Notes: generated by a model from the sequence alone, not told the origin. Counted from the first letter of the stretch, positions 43,155 to 52,604 are shown. The stretch: 64,000 nt of DNA from Porcincola intestinalis (GCF_009696445.1 NZ_VULZ01000007.1:1-64000); one strand, 5' to 3'. Made by a program: numbers and translations.

Positions 43155-43979
43155 TCAGACCCTATAGATCCGCTTTCCCCGGATCTCGGCCCTGCCCTCC
43201 TTCATCAGGTGACCGACCGCCCGCTTGAAGGCATTCTTGGACAGCCCCATTTCCCGCCGGATGATTTCGGGGGATACGTTATCGTCAAATGGAAGCACCC
43301 CTTCATATTCATCGATGACCTTCAGGACCGTCTCCGCATCCTCATCAAGCTGCTGGTAGGCTTTCTTCCGCACCGAAAGATTCAGCTTGCCGTCCGGCAG
43401 CACTCTTGTGACGCGGGCGGTGATGACGTCTCCAATCCGGAAATGTCCCGCGGCTTCCTGCGCCGGGATCAGCGCCGAATACCGGTCGTCCACCGCGACA
43501 AAGACGCCGAAGTTCCCGCTCGTCTGATAGATGCGCCCCGTCACCTCGCTGTCTGCCTGGTACGGTGAATCCGTGCGGAGGTAGGGGTAGACGTTCATCG
43601 TGGCACAGAGGCGGGAGCTCTTATCGATATACAGCGATACGAGTACCTCCTCGTCTGCCTTCACCTTCTTTGTCTGCTCATGGTACGGAAGCAGCAGATC
43701 CTTCTCCAGCCCCCAGTCCAGGAAAGCGCCGATCTTTGTCACTTCCTTCACTCGCAGAAGCTTCGTCTCGTGCAGGGTAATCTTCGGCTCCCGCATCGTG
43801 GCGACCAGCCGGTCTGACGAGTCCCGGTACAGGAAGACGTTAAGCTCGTCTCCAATCTCTGTGTCCTCCGGAACCTCCTTCACCGGAAGAAGGACCGTCT
43901 CGTTCCCCTCCCCCAGGTATACTCCGAAGCTCTTTCTGTGGTCAATTTTCAGTGTCTGGCGTTCTCCCAGCTTTAACAT
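43155..43979 (-). CDS. cvfB: CvfB-type RNA-binding protein (S1 domains plus winged helix)
   Basis: 274 residues. Three S1-like barrels (about 1-60, 70-130, 145-205: RVKEVTKIGAFLDWGLEKDL, YQTSGNFGVFVAVDDRYSAL) followed by a winged helix at the C-terminus (PEIIRREMGLSKNAFKRAVG). This is the layout of CvfB/YitL proteins that bind RNA and affect virulence-factor expression in Staphylococcus. ATG at 43979 lies about 12 bases after GGA-rich sequence, a long spacing. It is not in an obvious operon with its neighbours. Confidence 0.88.
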   Translation of the reverse strand: MLKLGERQTLKIDHRKSFGVYLGEGNETVLLPVKEVPEDTEIGDELNVFLYRDSSDRLVATMREPKITLHETKLLRVKEVTKIGAFLDWGLEKDLLLPYHEQTKKVKADEEVLVSLYIDKSSRLCATMNVYPYLRTDSPYQADSEVTGRIYQTSGNFGVFVAVDDRYSALIPAQEAAGHFRIGDVITARVTRVLPDGKLNLSVRKKAYQQLDEDAETVLKVIDEYEGVLPFDDNVSPEIIRREMGLSKNAFKRAVGHLMKEGRAEIRGKRIYRV

Positions 43980-44084
43980 CGGTTATTCCGTCCTCTCCCG
44001 GAAATACTTGTATTTCCGCATATGTATATTCGCAGCCGCATGGCTGCCCCGCATCATCCTGCAAGTCTTCGATTGTTTCTCATG

Positions 44085-44795
44085 TCAGTCCGTCCGCAGC
44101 CGCAGGTTTGCGTAAGGCTCCCCGCTCAAGGCCCGGAGCGATATGGCATACCCGTCCTCTGTTCTCCGGACAACAGGCGTGATGGTGTCTCCCAGATAAG
44201 CCTGCTTCTTATACTCTACCAGAAGCTCTGCCGGCTTGATTGCGCGCGGCAGACACTCCATCGCCATCGCAACGTACTGGGCATTGTTCACATGATGGTT
44301 TGTGTCCAGGTTCTGCCGCCCTACGTTGAAGCTTTCCATGACTTCACCGCCCTCCATATCAGGGAGCTTTCGCGGGGCATACTTCATATCCGCCCTCGGG
44401 TGAATCCCGAAGGCATTCACGATGTTCTCCGGTACCCGGACCGGCTTCTGCGCCTTCGTATCGTACAAGAACCAGACGCTATTCGCGGTGACCAGGGTGT
44501 TTCCGTCTTTGTCCAGGAGCAGGCTGTTCCTCATCCCGAAGATACTCTGGAACTTCCAGCCCCAGGTCTTCACCAGGATCTCCTCGCTCAGCGCCGGCAG
44601 CCTTCCGATCTCGATCTGCCAGGAAGAGAGGAGCCACGCCAGATGCTGCTTTGCAAGATATCTCCACCCGATGCCGAGCCGGTCTCCGTGAAGCTCGGCG
44701 GCATCCTGAAAGTAATCGACAAGTGCCGGGAGGGACAGTCTCCCGCTCTCGTCTGTTTCGCTGTAGCGCACAATCGATGGCAGTGTCTGGATCAT
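44085..44795 (-). CDS. Acyl-ACP thioesterase (FatA/FatB-type)
   Basis: 236 residues with two hot-dog domains: RYSETDESGRLSLPALVDYF and, in the second half, NVGRQNLDTNHHVNNAQYVA. The Asn-His pair (VGRQNLDTNHHVNN) matches the active site of acyl-ACP thioesterases, which release free fatty acids from ACP. The ATG overlaps the stop of pncB (ATGA), so the genes are coupled, although there is no metabolic link that I know of. Confidence 0.9.
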   Translation of the reverse strand: MIQTLPSIVRYSETDESGRLSLPALVDYFQDAAELHGDRLGIGWRYLAKQHLAWLLSSWQIEIGRLPALSEEILVKTWGWKFQSIFGMRNSLLLDKDGNTLVTANSVWFLYDTKAQKPVRVPENIVNAFGIHPRADMKYAPRKLPDMEGGEVMESFNVGRQNLDTNHHVNNAQYVAMAMECLPRAIKPAELLVEYKKQAYLGDTITPVVRRTEDGYAISLRALSGEPYANLRLRTD

Positions 44796-46258
44796 TCGGA
44801 CTGGAGTGCTTTCATGGAAAGCTCTTCAAGAAGATCTGCCTTGATCTTGTAGAGCTTGTCTGACAAGTCGACGTACATCTCATGCGGATTCACGAAACGC
44901 TTTGTCTCATCCCAGAGCGAATCCTTCTCCCTCGTGCAGATGTCGCGGATCTCAAGGACGGAAGGCGACTCATAGACACACTCTCCGTTTTTGAAGATCG
45001 GGACAAGCAGCGGGCGGAGATCATAGGTTCCGGCCTTGATCTTTGTCTTCTTCCAGGTTTCCTTCGGATCGAAAATAATCAGATCCTGCTCCGGGTCAAA
45101 GACCTCGTCATCCATACTGATCAGATCCGCGCGGATCTTGTGATACTGCCTGTCGTAGATTCGCCAGACCTGCTTGTTGCCGGGGTTCGTGATCTTGTCG
45201 GTGTTCTCGGACAGCTTGATCTTCGGGATCAGGCTTCCATCCGGTCCCTCGATCGCCGCCAGCTTGTAGACACCGCCGAAGGCCGGGGTGTTCTTCGATG
45301 TGATCAGGTTTGTCCCGACGCCCCAGGAATCGATGCAGGCCCCCTGCGACTTCAGGGACTGGATCACGTACTCATCCAGATCGGACGAAGCGGCAATGGA
45401 AGCATCCGCAAAGCCGGCGTCGTCAAGCATCTTCCTTGCCTTCTTGGTCAGGTACGCCAGGTCGCCGGAGTCCAGCCGGATGCCGTACTTCTTCGGCTTC
45501 CAGCCCTTTGCCTTCATCTCGGTAAACACCCGGATGGCGTTCGGCACACCGGAGCGCAGCGTGTCGTAGGTGTCAACCAGCAGCACACAGTTGTCCGGGT
45601 AGTACTCGGCGTACTTTTTGAAGGCCGTGTACTCGTCCGGGAAACTCATGATCCAGCTGTGGGCATGTGTCCCGAGCACCGGGACATCGAAGAGCTGTCC
45701 GGTCAGGACATTGGACGTGCCGATGCAGCCGCCGATCACAGCCGCCCTTGCACCATACGTGCCGGCATCCGGCCCCTGTGCACGCCTCAGGCCGAATTCC
45801 ATGATGCCGTCCCCCTTCGCCGCGTAGCAGACGCGAGCGGCCTTGGTGGCAATCAGGCACTGGTGGTTGATGATGTTCAGAATCGCGGTCTCCATGAGCT
45901 GTGCTTCCATGATCGGCGCGACCACCTTAACCAGCGGCTCCCGCGGGAAGATCACCGTTCCTTCCGGGATGGCATAGATATCGCCTGAAAAATGAAAATC
46001 CGCCAGGTACTGCAGGAAGTCCTCGTCAAACGTGTTCAGGCTTCTGAGATAGTCGATGTCCTCTTTGGAGAAGGTCAGCCGCTTGACGTAGTCAATGACC
46101 TGATCCAGGCCTGCGCAGATGGCGTAGCCTCCATCATCCGGATTTCTGCGGTAAAATGCATCAAATACGACCTTCTGGTGCATGCCGCATTTGAAGTAGC
46201 CCTGCATCATCGTCAGCTCATAGAAGTCTGTGAGCAGTGTCAGTTTCATGGTACTCAT
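44792..46258 (-). CDS. pncB: Nicotinate phosphoribosyltransferase
   Basis: 488 residues, normal for the clostridial type. MKLTLLTDFYELTMMQGYF opening, MEFGLRRAQGPDAGTYGARA, HAHSWIMSFPDEYTAF (active-site His) and GIRLDSGDLAYL. It makes nicotinate mononucleotide for NAD+ synthesis in the cytoplasm. ATG at 46258 follows AGAGGACAGATGAC. Coupled to the thioesterase downstream. No signal of a nearby NAD operon. Confidence 0.95.
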   Translation of the reverse strand: MSTMKLTLLTDFYELTMMQGYFKCGMHQKVVFDAFYRRNPDDGGYAICAGLDQVIDYVKRLTFSKEDIDYLRSLNTFDEDFLQYLADFHFSGDIYAIPEGTVIFPREPLVKVVAPIMEAQLMETAILNIINHQCLIATKAARVCYAAKGDGIMEFGLRRAQGPDAGTYGARAAVIGGCIGTSNVLTGQLFDVPVLGTHAHSWIMSFPDEYTAFKKYAEYYPDNCVLLVDTYDTLRSGVPNAIRVFTEMKAKGWKPKKYGIRLDSGDLAYLTKKARKMLDDAGFADASIAASSDLDEYVIQSLKSQGACIDSWGVGTNLITSKNTPAFGGVYKLAAIEGPDGSLIPKIKLSENTDKITNPGNKQVWRIYDRQYHKIRADLISMDDEVFDPEQDLIIFDPKETWKKTKIKAGTYDLRPLLVPIFKNGECVYESPSVLEIRDICTREKDSLWDETKRFVNPHEMYVDLSDKLYKIKADLLEELSMKALQSE

Positions 46259-46414
46259 GTCATCTGTCCTCTTTTTCCCACCACTGGATTATTGCATATA
46301 TGCGTATCTCAAGGCGCTGATGCTTCCCAACCGACTGTCTGATAGGCTGGCGCCTTGCGCAGTCACGATGTGATTATACCATCCCGGGAGGCATTTGAAA
46401 CGCAAACTTTCCAT

Positions 46415-47800
46415 TCAGCCTCTCTGGCCGAGCGGCACATAGTCTACATTGTCATGAACCGCGATGTAAGCCGGGCGGATGATCTTCCCGCGTCTCGCCA
46501 GCTCCTCCAGCCTGTGCGCACTCCAGCCGACGGAACGCGCGATGGCGAAGATCGGTGTGTAGAGCTCCCTCGGCAGGTCGAGCATGTCATAGACGAAGCC
46601 GGAGAAGAAGTCCACATTTGCGGAAACCCCCTTGTACATCCGGGATTTCGACGCGATGATCCGGGGCGCTGTCTCCTCGATCAGATGGTAGAGCGCCATC
46701 TCCTCTGCGCGTCCCTTCTCCTCCGAAAGCTGCTTCGCGAACCGCTCCAGAATGACAGCTCTCGGATCTGAGATGGAGTAGACCGCATGTCCGATCCCGT
46801 AGATCAGCCCGGAGTGGTCAAAGGCATCCTTGTTCAGAATCTTTGTCAGATACGCTGCCACCTCATCCTTGTCCGTCCAGTCCTTCACATTCTCCTTAAT
46901 GTCAGCCATCATCTGCATGACCTTGAGGTTCGCGCCTCCGTGGCGGGGTCCCTTCAGGGAACCAAGCGCCGCCGCAAAGACGGAATAGCTGTCCGTCCCG
47001 GAGGATGTCACAACCCTGTCCGTGAAGGTGGAGTTGTTGCCGCCGCCATGTTCCATGTGCAGAACAAGGCAGATGTCCAGAAGCCGCGCCTCCAGATCGG
47101 TGTATTTGCCGTCCTTTCGCAGCATCTGCAGAATGTTCTCTGCAAATGAAAGCTCCGGCTTTGGCTGTCTGATGACGAGGCTCTTCCCCAGATAGTAATG
47201 CTGGTAAGTCCGGTAGCCGTAGATGGCAAACATCGGCATCATGGCGATGACCTGCAGACACTGCCGCAGGACATTCGGCAGAGAAATGTCGTCCGCCGAT
47301 GCATCGTAGGAGTAGAGGGTCAGGATGCTTCTTGCGAGGACATTCATCATGTCACTGGACGGGGCGGTCATGATAATGTCGCGCACAAAATTCTGCGGGA
47401 ACAGAGACTGGTTTCTGGCCAGAATGTCATGGAACCGCCCAAGCTGGTTTTGATCCGGCAGCTCGCCAAAGAGAAGCAGGTACGCCACCTCCTCATATCC
47501 GTACCGGCCTTCGGACGCAAATCCCCGGACAAGATCCTCGATGTTCCTTCCTCTATAATAGAGATGTCCCGCGTCCGGAACTTCCTTCCCGTCCACGATC
47601 TTTTTTGCCTGCACACGGGATACCTCTGTCAGGCCGGCGACGACCCCCTTTCCGTTGAGATCCCGGAGCCCGGGCTTGACATCATACTTCGTATAGAGAG
47701 CCGGGTCGATCTGATCCGTCCGCTCACACAGTCTTGCCAGCTCCATCATCTCCGGCGTGATTTCTGTGTAAGCTTCTTCATATGTCTTGTCATTTCCCAT
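46415..47800 (-). CDS. gltA: Citrate synthase
   Basis: 461 residues with a longer N-terminus than the minimal type. Active-site His boxes HMEHGGGNNSTFTDRVVTSS and GIGHAVYSISDPRAVILE are present, and VDFFSGFVYDMLDLP holds the catalytic Asp region. Condenses oxaloacetate and acetyl-CoA. AGGAGG lies 8 bases before the ATG. A long perfect palindrome sits 49 bases upstream. Whether it is Si-type or 2-methylcitrate synthase needs alignment. Confidence 0.93.
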   Translation of the reverse strand: MGNDKTYEEAYTEITPEMMELARLCERTDQIDPALYTKYDVKPGLRDLNGKGVVAGLTEVSRVQAKKIVDGKEVPDAGHLYYRGRNIEDLVRGFASEGRYGYEEVAYLLLFGELPDQNQLGRFHDILARNQSLFPQNFVRDIIMTAPSSDMMNVLARSILTLYSYDASADDISLPNVLRQCLQVIAMMPMFAIYGYRTYQHYYLGKSLVIRQPKPELSFAENILQMLRKDGKYTDLEARLLDICLVLHMEHGGGNNSTFTDRVVTSSGTDSYSVFAAALGSLKGPRHGGANLKVMQMMADIKENVKDWTDKDEVAAYLTKILNKDAFDHSGLIYGIGHAVYSISDPRAVILERFAKQLSEEKGRAEEMALYHLIEETAPRIIASKSRMYKGVSANVDFFSGFVYDMLDLPRELYTPIFAIARSVGWSAHRLEELARRGKIIRPAYIAVHDNVDYVPLGQRG

Positions 47801-47848
47801 TGGATATACCTCCTCTGTCTCATTCTGACGTTCTGGAAAAAAGCTTAT

Positions 47849-47892
47849 CAGAAAATTCGTTTCTCCACAACTGTGGAGAAACGAATTTTCTG
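47849..47892. repeat. Perfect 21-bp inverted repeat upstream of gltA
   Basis: Arms 47849-47869 and 47872-47892 are exact reverse complements with a 2-nt centre (AC). The arms begin CAGAAAATTCGTTTCTCCAC. It lies 49 bases before the citrate synthase start and about 57 bases from the tRNA-Gln promoter. It could be an operator dyad or a hairpin in the mRNA leader. A T-rich stretch follows on the gltA side. Confidence 0.8.
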
Positions 47893-47948
47893 TGAATCCG
47901 TCCGCCCGCCTTGCACTTCCGAAAAAACATATTCTTTAAAAATGATGC

Positions 47949-47977
47949 TTGCATTTCCCTCTGTCTTTGCGTATAAT
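47949..47977 (+). promoter_or_regulatory. Promoter of tRNA-Gln
   Basis: TTGCAT at 47949-47954, 17-bp spacer, TATAAT at 47972-47977. The predicted transcript start is about 20 bases before the tRNA. Confidence 0.7.
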
Positions 47978-48005
47978 GACATTCGTCGCTGAGACATAGA
48001 TACAT

Positions 48006-48077
48006 AGGGCTATCGCCAAACGGTAAGGCAACGGACTCTGACTCCGTCATTTCCAGGTTCGAATCCTGGTAGCCCTG
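48006..48077 (+). tRNA. tRNA-Gln (anticodon CTG)
   Basis: 72 bases. The 7-bp acceptor stem is AGGGCTA with TAGCCCT, then discriminator G; anticodon loop CTCTGAC gives CTG, read as Gln (CAG). The T arm is CCAGG-TTCGAAT-CCTGG. No CCA is encoded. Confidence 0.95.
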
Positions 48078-48085
48078 TTTTTTGA

Positions 48086-48116
48086 AAGCTTCCGGATGAT
48101 CATCCGGAGGCTTTTT
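48086..48116. terminator. Bidirectional terminator between tRNA-Gln and the peptidase gene
   Basis: TCCGGATGATCATCCGGA is a self-complementary core with GC extensions, followed by CTTTTTC on the + strand; the A-rich left side acts as a T-run on the minus strand. It serves both convergent units. Confidence 0.7.
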
Positions 48117-48123
48117 CAGTTTT

Positions 48124-49728
48124 TCATGAGTTGTTCATGACACCTGAGAGCATCCTTGCGACGATGTTCGAGATATGCGCGATCTGCTTCGGATCTGCCG
48201 TCATTCCCGGCTGCCCGTCCGCTTCTGTCTCAGCTATGGCCTGCGGCCGTTCGCCCCCGGCCAGGCTTGCGTCCCCGGCCGCCTCCGATGTCCTATCCAC
48301 GCCCGGCTGGCCTGTCTCGCCCTGCTGCGCTCTGTCCACGCCCGACTGACCTGTCTCGCCCTGCTGCGTTCTATCCACGCCCGGCTGACCTTCCGTCTCT
48401 GTTTTCCCGGTCGTCTGCCCAACGCCGGTCCATCCGGGGATGTACTGCGTCAGCGCTGCCGCAGGAAAGCCTGCCTCCGCAAATGAATGCTCGGACAGCT
48501 TCTGGTCTTTGATGCAGTCCCACGGGGCGGGCGCTGCCGACTCCCCGCTCTCAGTCTCGGCCTCACTGTCCGCAACGATCCGGTCTGCAGCACTGCCGGC
48601 CTGCGTCCCCTCTGCGGCCGTTTTCCCCGCCTGACTTCCGTCTTCCGCAGCGCTTTCTGCCCTGACGCCTCCGTCTGCTGCCGCTGTCCCATTTTCAGCC
48701 TGAATGCCGTCCGGGACTGTAGCAGTTGCTTCTTCCCTGATGCTGAATGCGGCCTGCCGAACCCTCACCGTGACATCATTATCCTGCCCGTCCGAATTTG
48801 CCAGGACACAGAAGGTCTCCGGCACATAGCCGACCCGCTCCACATCGAGCACGCCCCTGATCCTCGCCTTCATCTCATCCGATAGCGTATTCACAAAATG
48901 CTTCGATCCGTACAGTCCGTCCTCCTCGCCGGACAGAAAGACAAAGCAGATGTCTGTGTCCGTCTTTATATTCTGAAGGACACGGGCTGTCTCCAGAAGC
49001 GCACAGGCACCGGTCCGGTCCGCTGTAAACGGATCCCCCTTTTCTTTCTTCCGCTTGGTGTCATAATGCGTGACAACCAGAAAGATGCCGTCTGTCCGGT
49101 TTGTCTCCGAGTCCGCTCCGCGCTCTGCGATGATGTTAAGCCCCTGCTCGTCATTTCCGGTCTCATCGACAAAGCCCTCATGGAAGGGCTGTGTCTCAAC
49201 CGTATAGCCATATTCCTTCATCTTCCCTGCGATGTAGTCTGCCGCGCGGAGCTCATCGTCCGACCCGGTCATGCTGTCATAGGCAGACAGCGCCTGCAGC
49301 AGCTGACGGACGCTCTCCGGATCCGCCATCCCCGGAATCTCAGGCTCCAGCGCAGCTGTCTCGGGCTGGGTGCTCTCCCCGCCCGTGCCGCTTCCGGTTT
49401 CGCCCTCCGCAATTCTGCGCAGCGCATCCTGATCCCCGCTGTCCATCGCCTTCTGAAGCTCATCCATTGAAACGCCGGAATCATTCTGGACAGCATGACC
49501 CGAATCCTCAATCAGGGCACTTCCCGGGGAAGCTCCGCCGTCCTGTCCAATCTGCTCATCAGATGAATCCACCAGCTCCTGGTTCACCTGGGAAGATGAG
49601 ATCTCGCCAGCCCAGAGACAGACTCCCGGCAGGAGCGATGCCCCTCCTGTTCCGGTAAGCACGACTGCCAGCGCCGCAGCCGCCACGCGGTGCACTTTCC
49701 GGTTTTTTCTGTTTCTATATGGATTCAT
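48124..49728 (-). CDS. Secreted M28-family metallopeptidase
   Basis: 534 residues with a cleavable-looking signal peptide (basic start, then AAAALAVVLTGTGGASLLPG). Zinc peptidase core: VVTHYDTKRK (His-Asp), TADRTGACALLETARVL, FLSGEEDGLYGSKHF (catalytic Glu pair) and DVERVGYVPE. The first 130 residues and a stretch near 425-500 are low-complexity; the latter has a 13-residue repeat of the form GVDRxQQGETGQ about three times. Probably an aminopeptidase on the cell surface. The ribosome site is weak. Convergent to tRNA-Gln. Confidence 0.8.
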   Translation of the reverse strand: MNPYRNRKNRKVHRVAAAALAVVLTGTGGASLLPGVCLWAGEISSSQVNQELVDSSDEQIGQDGGASPGSALIEDSGHAVQNDSGVSMDELQKAMDSGDQDALRRIAEGETGSGTGGESTQPETAALEPEIPGMADPESVRQLLQALSAYDSMTGSDDELRAADYIAGKMKEYGYTVETQPFHEGFVDETGNDEQGLNIIAERGADSETNRTDGIFLVVTHYDTKRKKEKGDPFTADRTGACALLETARVLQNIKTDTDICFVFLSGEEDGLYGSKHFVNTLSDEMKARIRGVLDVERVGYVPETFCVLANSDGQDNDVTVRVRQAAFSIREEATATVPDGIQAENGTAAADGGVRAESAAEDGSQAGKTAAEGTQAGSAADRIVADSEAETESGESAAPAPWDCIKDQKLSEHSFAEAGFPAAALTQYIPGWTGVGQTTGKTETEGQPGVDRTQQGETGQSGVDRAQQGETGQPGVDRTSEAAGDASLAGGERPQAIAETEADGQPGMTADPKQIAHISNIVARMLSGVMNNS

Positions 49729-50143
49729 TTTGATACACTTTCTGCATTTTTTCGCTGTTTATCAAAATTGTCAGTCATAATTATTATATTGATTCACTCT
49801 CCGAAAATCAAATTGGGACATCTGGCTCACCGGCCTGCCGATCAGCAATTTTCCATGCGGCAACTTCTGCAGGAAGCTGTGCATGTCGCCGCATTTTATT
49901 CGGAAATATCAACAATTTTCGTAAATAATAGATGTTATCTCAAAATTTGAGGTATGATTGTTTGACTCCTGAAATAGCTGGTGGTACACTCTTCCCTGAT
50001 ACAGGCACACAAAGCATGCAGGCCTCCGTCCAATTGCCGGCCGCTGCTGCCTGCACCGCTGATGCAGGCGCGCAGGCTATAAAAACGTGTGCATGGAATG
50101 CCGTGTCAGAAGGTTCTGATTCAGGAAAGTGAGGGGTTTTCAA
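49729..50143 (+). promoter_or_regulatory. 415-base upstream region of ilvE, with promoter
   Basis: A good promoter lies at 49962-49990: TTGACT, 17-bp spacer, TACACT. This leaves a leader of about 150 bases before ATG 50144. The leader contains GCCTGC/GCAGGC segments near 50020-50080 that can pair in two alternative ways, but no T-box or riboswitch signature was found. The left part (49740-49950) has no gene and no feature I can name. Confidence 0.55.
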
Positions 50144-51181
50144 ATGGTTGCAAAAAAAGACATCGACTGGGGTTCTCTAGGCTTCGGTTACATCAAAACC
50201 GACAAGAGATTCGTTTCCAATTATAAGAACGGCGCGTGGGACGAGGGTGTTCTCACGGATGATGCCAATGTCGTCATGAGTGAATGCGCCGGCGTCCTTC
50301 AGTATTCACAGTCCTGCTTTGAAGGATTGAAGGCATACACGACGGAGGATGGAAAGATTGTCTGCTTCCGTCCTGATCAGAATGCTCTCCGTATGAAGAG
50401 CTCCTGCGAGCGTCTCGAGATGCCGGTCTTCCCGGTTGAAAGATGGGTGAAGGCGGTCGTCGATACGGTTCGCGCAGATGAAGCCTGGGTTCCGCCATAT
50501 GGCAGCGGCGCAACACTCTATATCCGTCCCTATATGTTCGGATCCAACCCGGTCATCGGTGTCAAGCCGGCGGACGAGTACCAGTTCCGCATCTTCACCA
50601 CGCCGGTCGGTCCGTACTTCAAGGGCGGCGCGAAGCCGATTGTCATCCGGATCTCCGACTTTGACCGTGCGGCGCCTCATGGAACCGGCCATGTCAAGGC
50701 AGGTCTGAACTATGCGATGAGCCTTCATGCCATCATGGATGCCCACAGAAACGGGTTCAACGAGAATCTCTATCTTGACCCGGCGACCCGCACGAAGATC
50801 GAGGAGACCGGCGGTGCCAATGTCCTGTTTGTCACGCCTGACAAGACGCTGGTGGTCCCGAAGTCCCCAAGCATCCTTCCTTCCATCACCAGAAGAAGCA
50901 TCGTCTACATCGCTCAGAACATTCTCGGCATGAAAGTCGAGGAGCGCGAGGTGCTGTTTGACGAAGTGAAGAAGGGTTCCTTCGCAGAATGCGGACTCTG
51001 CGGTACCGCTGCCGTCATTTCTCCGGTCGGAAAGATCTACGACCACGGCACCGAGTATGCATTCCCGTCCGGCATGGAGGAGATGGGCCCTGTTCTGAAG
51101 AAGCTGTATGATACACTGACCGGTATCCAGATGGGACGCCTCGAGGCTCCGGATGGCTGGATTCAGGTCATTGACGGCTGA
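50144..51181 (+). CDS. ilvE: Branched-chain amino acid aminotransferase
   Basis: 345 residues. PLP lysine in VKAGLNYAMSLHA, and the class IV aminotransferase end FDEVKKGSFAECGLCGTAAV. Start ATG 50144 is set by GTGAGGGG before it; the upstream 50129 ATG is less likely. The enzyme makes Leu, Ile and Val from keto acids, with glutamate as donor. It is monocistronic with its own promoter and a terminator at 51206. Confidence 0.95.
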   Translation: MVAKKDIDWGSLGFGYIKTDKRFVSNYKNGAWDEGVLTDDANVVMSECAGVLQYSQSCFEGLKAYTTEDGKIVCFRPDQNALRMKSSCERLEMPVFPVERWVKAVVDTVRADEAWVPPYGSGATLYIRPYMFGSNPVIGVKPADEYQFRIFTTPVGPYFKGGAKPIVIRISDFDRAAPHGTGHVKAGLNYAMSLHAIMDAHRNGFNENLYLDPATRTKIEETGGANVLFVTPDKTLVVPKSPSILPSITRRSIVYIAQNILGMKVEEREVLFDEVKKGSFAECGLCGTAAVISPVGKIYDHGTEYAFPSGMEEMGPVLKKLYDTLTGIQMGRLEAPDGWIQVIDG

Positions 51182-51205
51182 AATCCGATCTGACTTTGTA
51201 AGGTG

Positions 51206-51243
51206 TAAAACAGCCCCGAGGACCAGATGGTCCCCGGGGCTGT
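51206..51243. terminator. Terminator shared by ilvE and lysC
   Basis: ACAGCCCCGAGGACCA (51210-51225) and TGGTCCCCGGGGCTGT (51228-51243) form a long stem with one mismatch, AAAA to the left and ATGTTTA to the right. Better as a terminator for lysC (T-run on the minus strand) than for ilvE. Confidence 0.7.
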
Positions 51244-51266
51244 ATGTTTAGCGTCTCATGTATGTT

Positions 51267-52604
51267 TTATCTGGAAGTCTGCTTTTTCTCTTTTCCGACA
51301 AACTCCTCATAGATTGCCTGGATCGTCGTCTCAAAGTCCTCATCCCGGACGCCGACGATGATATTGAGCTCACTTGACCCCTGATCGATCATCTTAATGT
51401 TTACACCGGCGCCTGCAAGTGCATTGAACAGCCGCCCGGCGGTTCCGGTTGAATTGACCATTCCACGCCCGACGATCGCCACAAGAGCCAGATCCGACTC
51501 CAGATAAATCCGATCCGGGTTCACCGCGCGGTGAAGTCCTGCCAGCACGTCCTGCTCCTTGTCCGCAAACTCACTCTGATGAACGATGACGGAGAAGGTG
51601 TCGATCCCCGAAGGCGTGTGTTCAAATGAAATTCCATTTTCCTCAAAGACCTGCAGGACCTTGCGCCCGAAACCGATCTCGGCGTTCATCATCGCCTTGT
51701 CAATGTTGACGCTGCAAAAGCCTTTCCTGCCGGCAACGCCTGTGATGACATGCGCCGGGCTCTTGACCGTCGACTCGACAATCAGCGTGCCCTCGTCCTT
51801 CGGCCGATTTGTATTCCGGATGTTGATCGGAATTCCCTCTGCCCGCACCGGGAAGATCGCATCCTCATGCAGCACGGAGGCGCCCATGTAGGAAAGCTCT
51901 CTCAGCTCCCTGTAGGTGATCGTCTGGATGGTCTCCGGATTCTCCACGATGTGCGGATCCGCGACCAGGCAGCCTGAGACATCCGTCCAGTTCTCATAGA
52001 CATTCGCATGAACCGCACGGGAGACAATGGAACCCGTGATATCGGAGCCGCCTCTCGAGAAGGTCTTGATGCTGCCATCCGGCATCGCGCCGTAGAAGCC
52101 CGGAATGACAGCATACTCGACGTTCTTCAGGCGTTCTCTGCAGACCTCATTCGTCCGTTCCTCGTCAAAGTTCCCATGTGCGTCGAACAGGATCACTTCG
52201 GCTGCATCGATAAAACGGAAGCCGAGATAGGCGGCAAGCAGCTTGCCGTTCAGATACTCCCCGCGGGAAGCCGCATAGTCGCGTCCTGCCTGCCGTTTGA
52301 AATAATCTCCGATCAGCGCAAATTCCGCGTCGAGATCCACCTTCTTGACGCGCAGACCGTCAGCAATCTCCTGGTATCTGCCCCTGATCTCATCCAGTCT
52401 TCCGTCGATATCCTCTCCGGCAGCCGCTGCATCATAGCACTTGTAGAGCAGATCTGTGACCTTCGTATCATCCGAGAAACGTCTGCCCGGTGCAGAAGGA
52501 ATGATGTACCTCCTGAACCTGTCAGCCTTCACGATCTCCCCGACCTTCGCCATCTGCCCGGAACTTGCGAGCGAACTTCCGCCGAACTTTGCAACCTTCA
52601 GCAT
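51267..52604 (-). CDS. lysC: Aspartate kinase
   Basis: 445 residues. KVAKFGGSSLASSGQM opening (kinase loop), SRGGSDITGSIVSRAVHA for the nucleotide/aspartate site, and a C-terminal ACT region (VAIVGRGMVNSTGTAGRLFN). It starts the aspartate pathway to lysine, threonine and methionine. ACT domains suggest feedback control by lysine or threonine. GGGGACAAAGTTT precedes the ATG. The order dapA, dapB, lysC on the minus strand suits lysine or diaminopimelate supply. Confidence 0.95.
   Translation of the reverse strand: MLKVAKFGGSSLASSGQMAKVGEIVKADRFRRYIIPSAPGRRFSDDTKVTDLLYKCYDAAAAGEDIDGRLDEIRGRYQEIADGLRVKKVDLDAEFALIGDYFKRQAGRDYAASRGEYLNGKLLAAYLGFRFIDAAEVILFDAHGNFDEERTNEVCRERLKNVEYAVIPGFYGAMPDGSIKTFSRGGSDITGSIVSRAVHANVYENWTDVSGCLVADPHIVENPETIQTITYRELRELSYMGASVLHEDAIFPVRAEGIPINIRNTNRPKDEGTLIVESTVKSPAHVITGVAGRKGFCSVNIDKAMMNAEIGFGRKVLQVFEENGISFEHTPSGIDTFSVIVHQSEFADKEQDVLAGLHRAVNPDRIYLESDLALVAIVGRGMVNSTGTAGRLFNALAGAGVNIKMIDQGSSELNIIVGVRDEDFETTIQAIYEEFVGKEKKQTSR

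Noticed and set aside
48290-48410. CRISPR-like regular repeats
   Set aside because: The 39-base units are coding repeats in frame with the M28 peptidase; there are no spacers of unique sequence.
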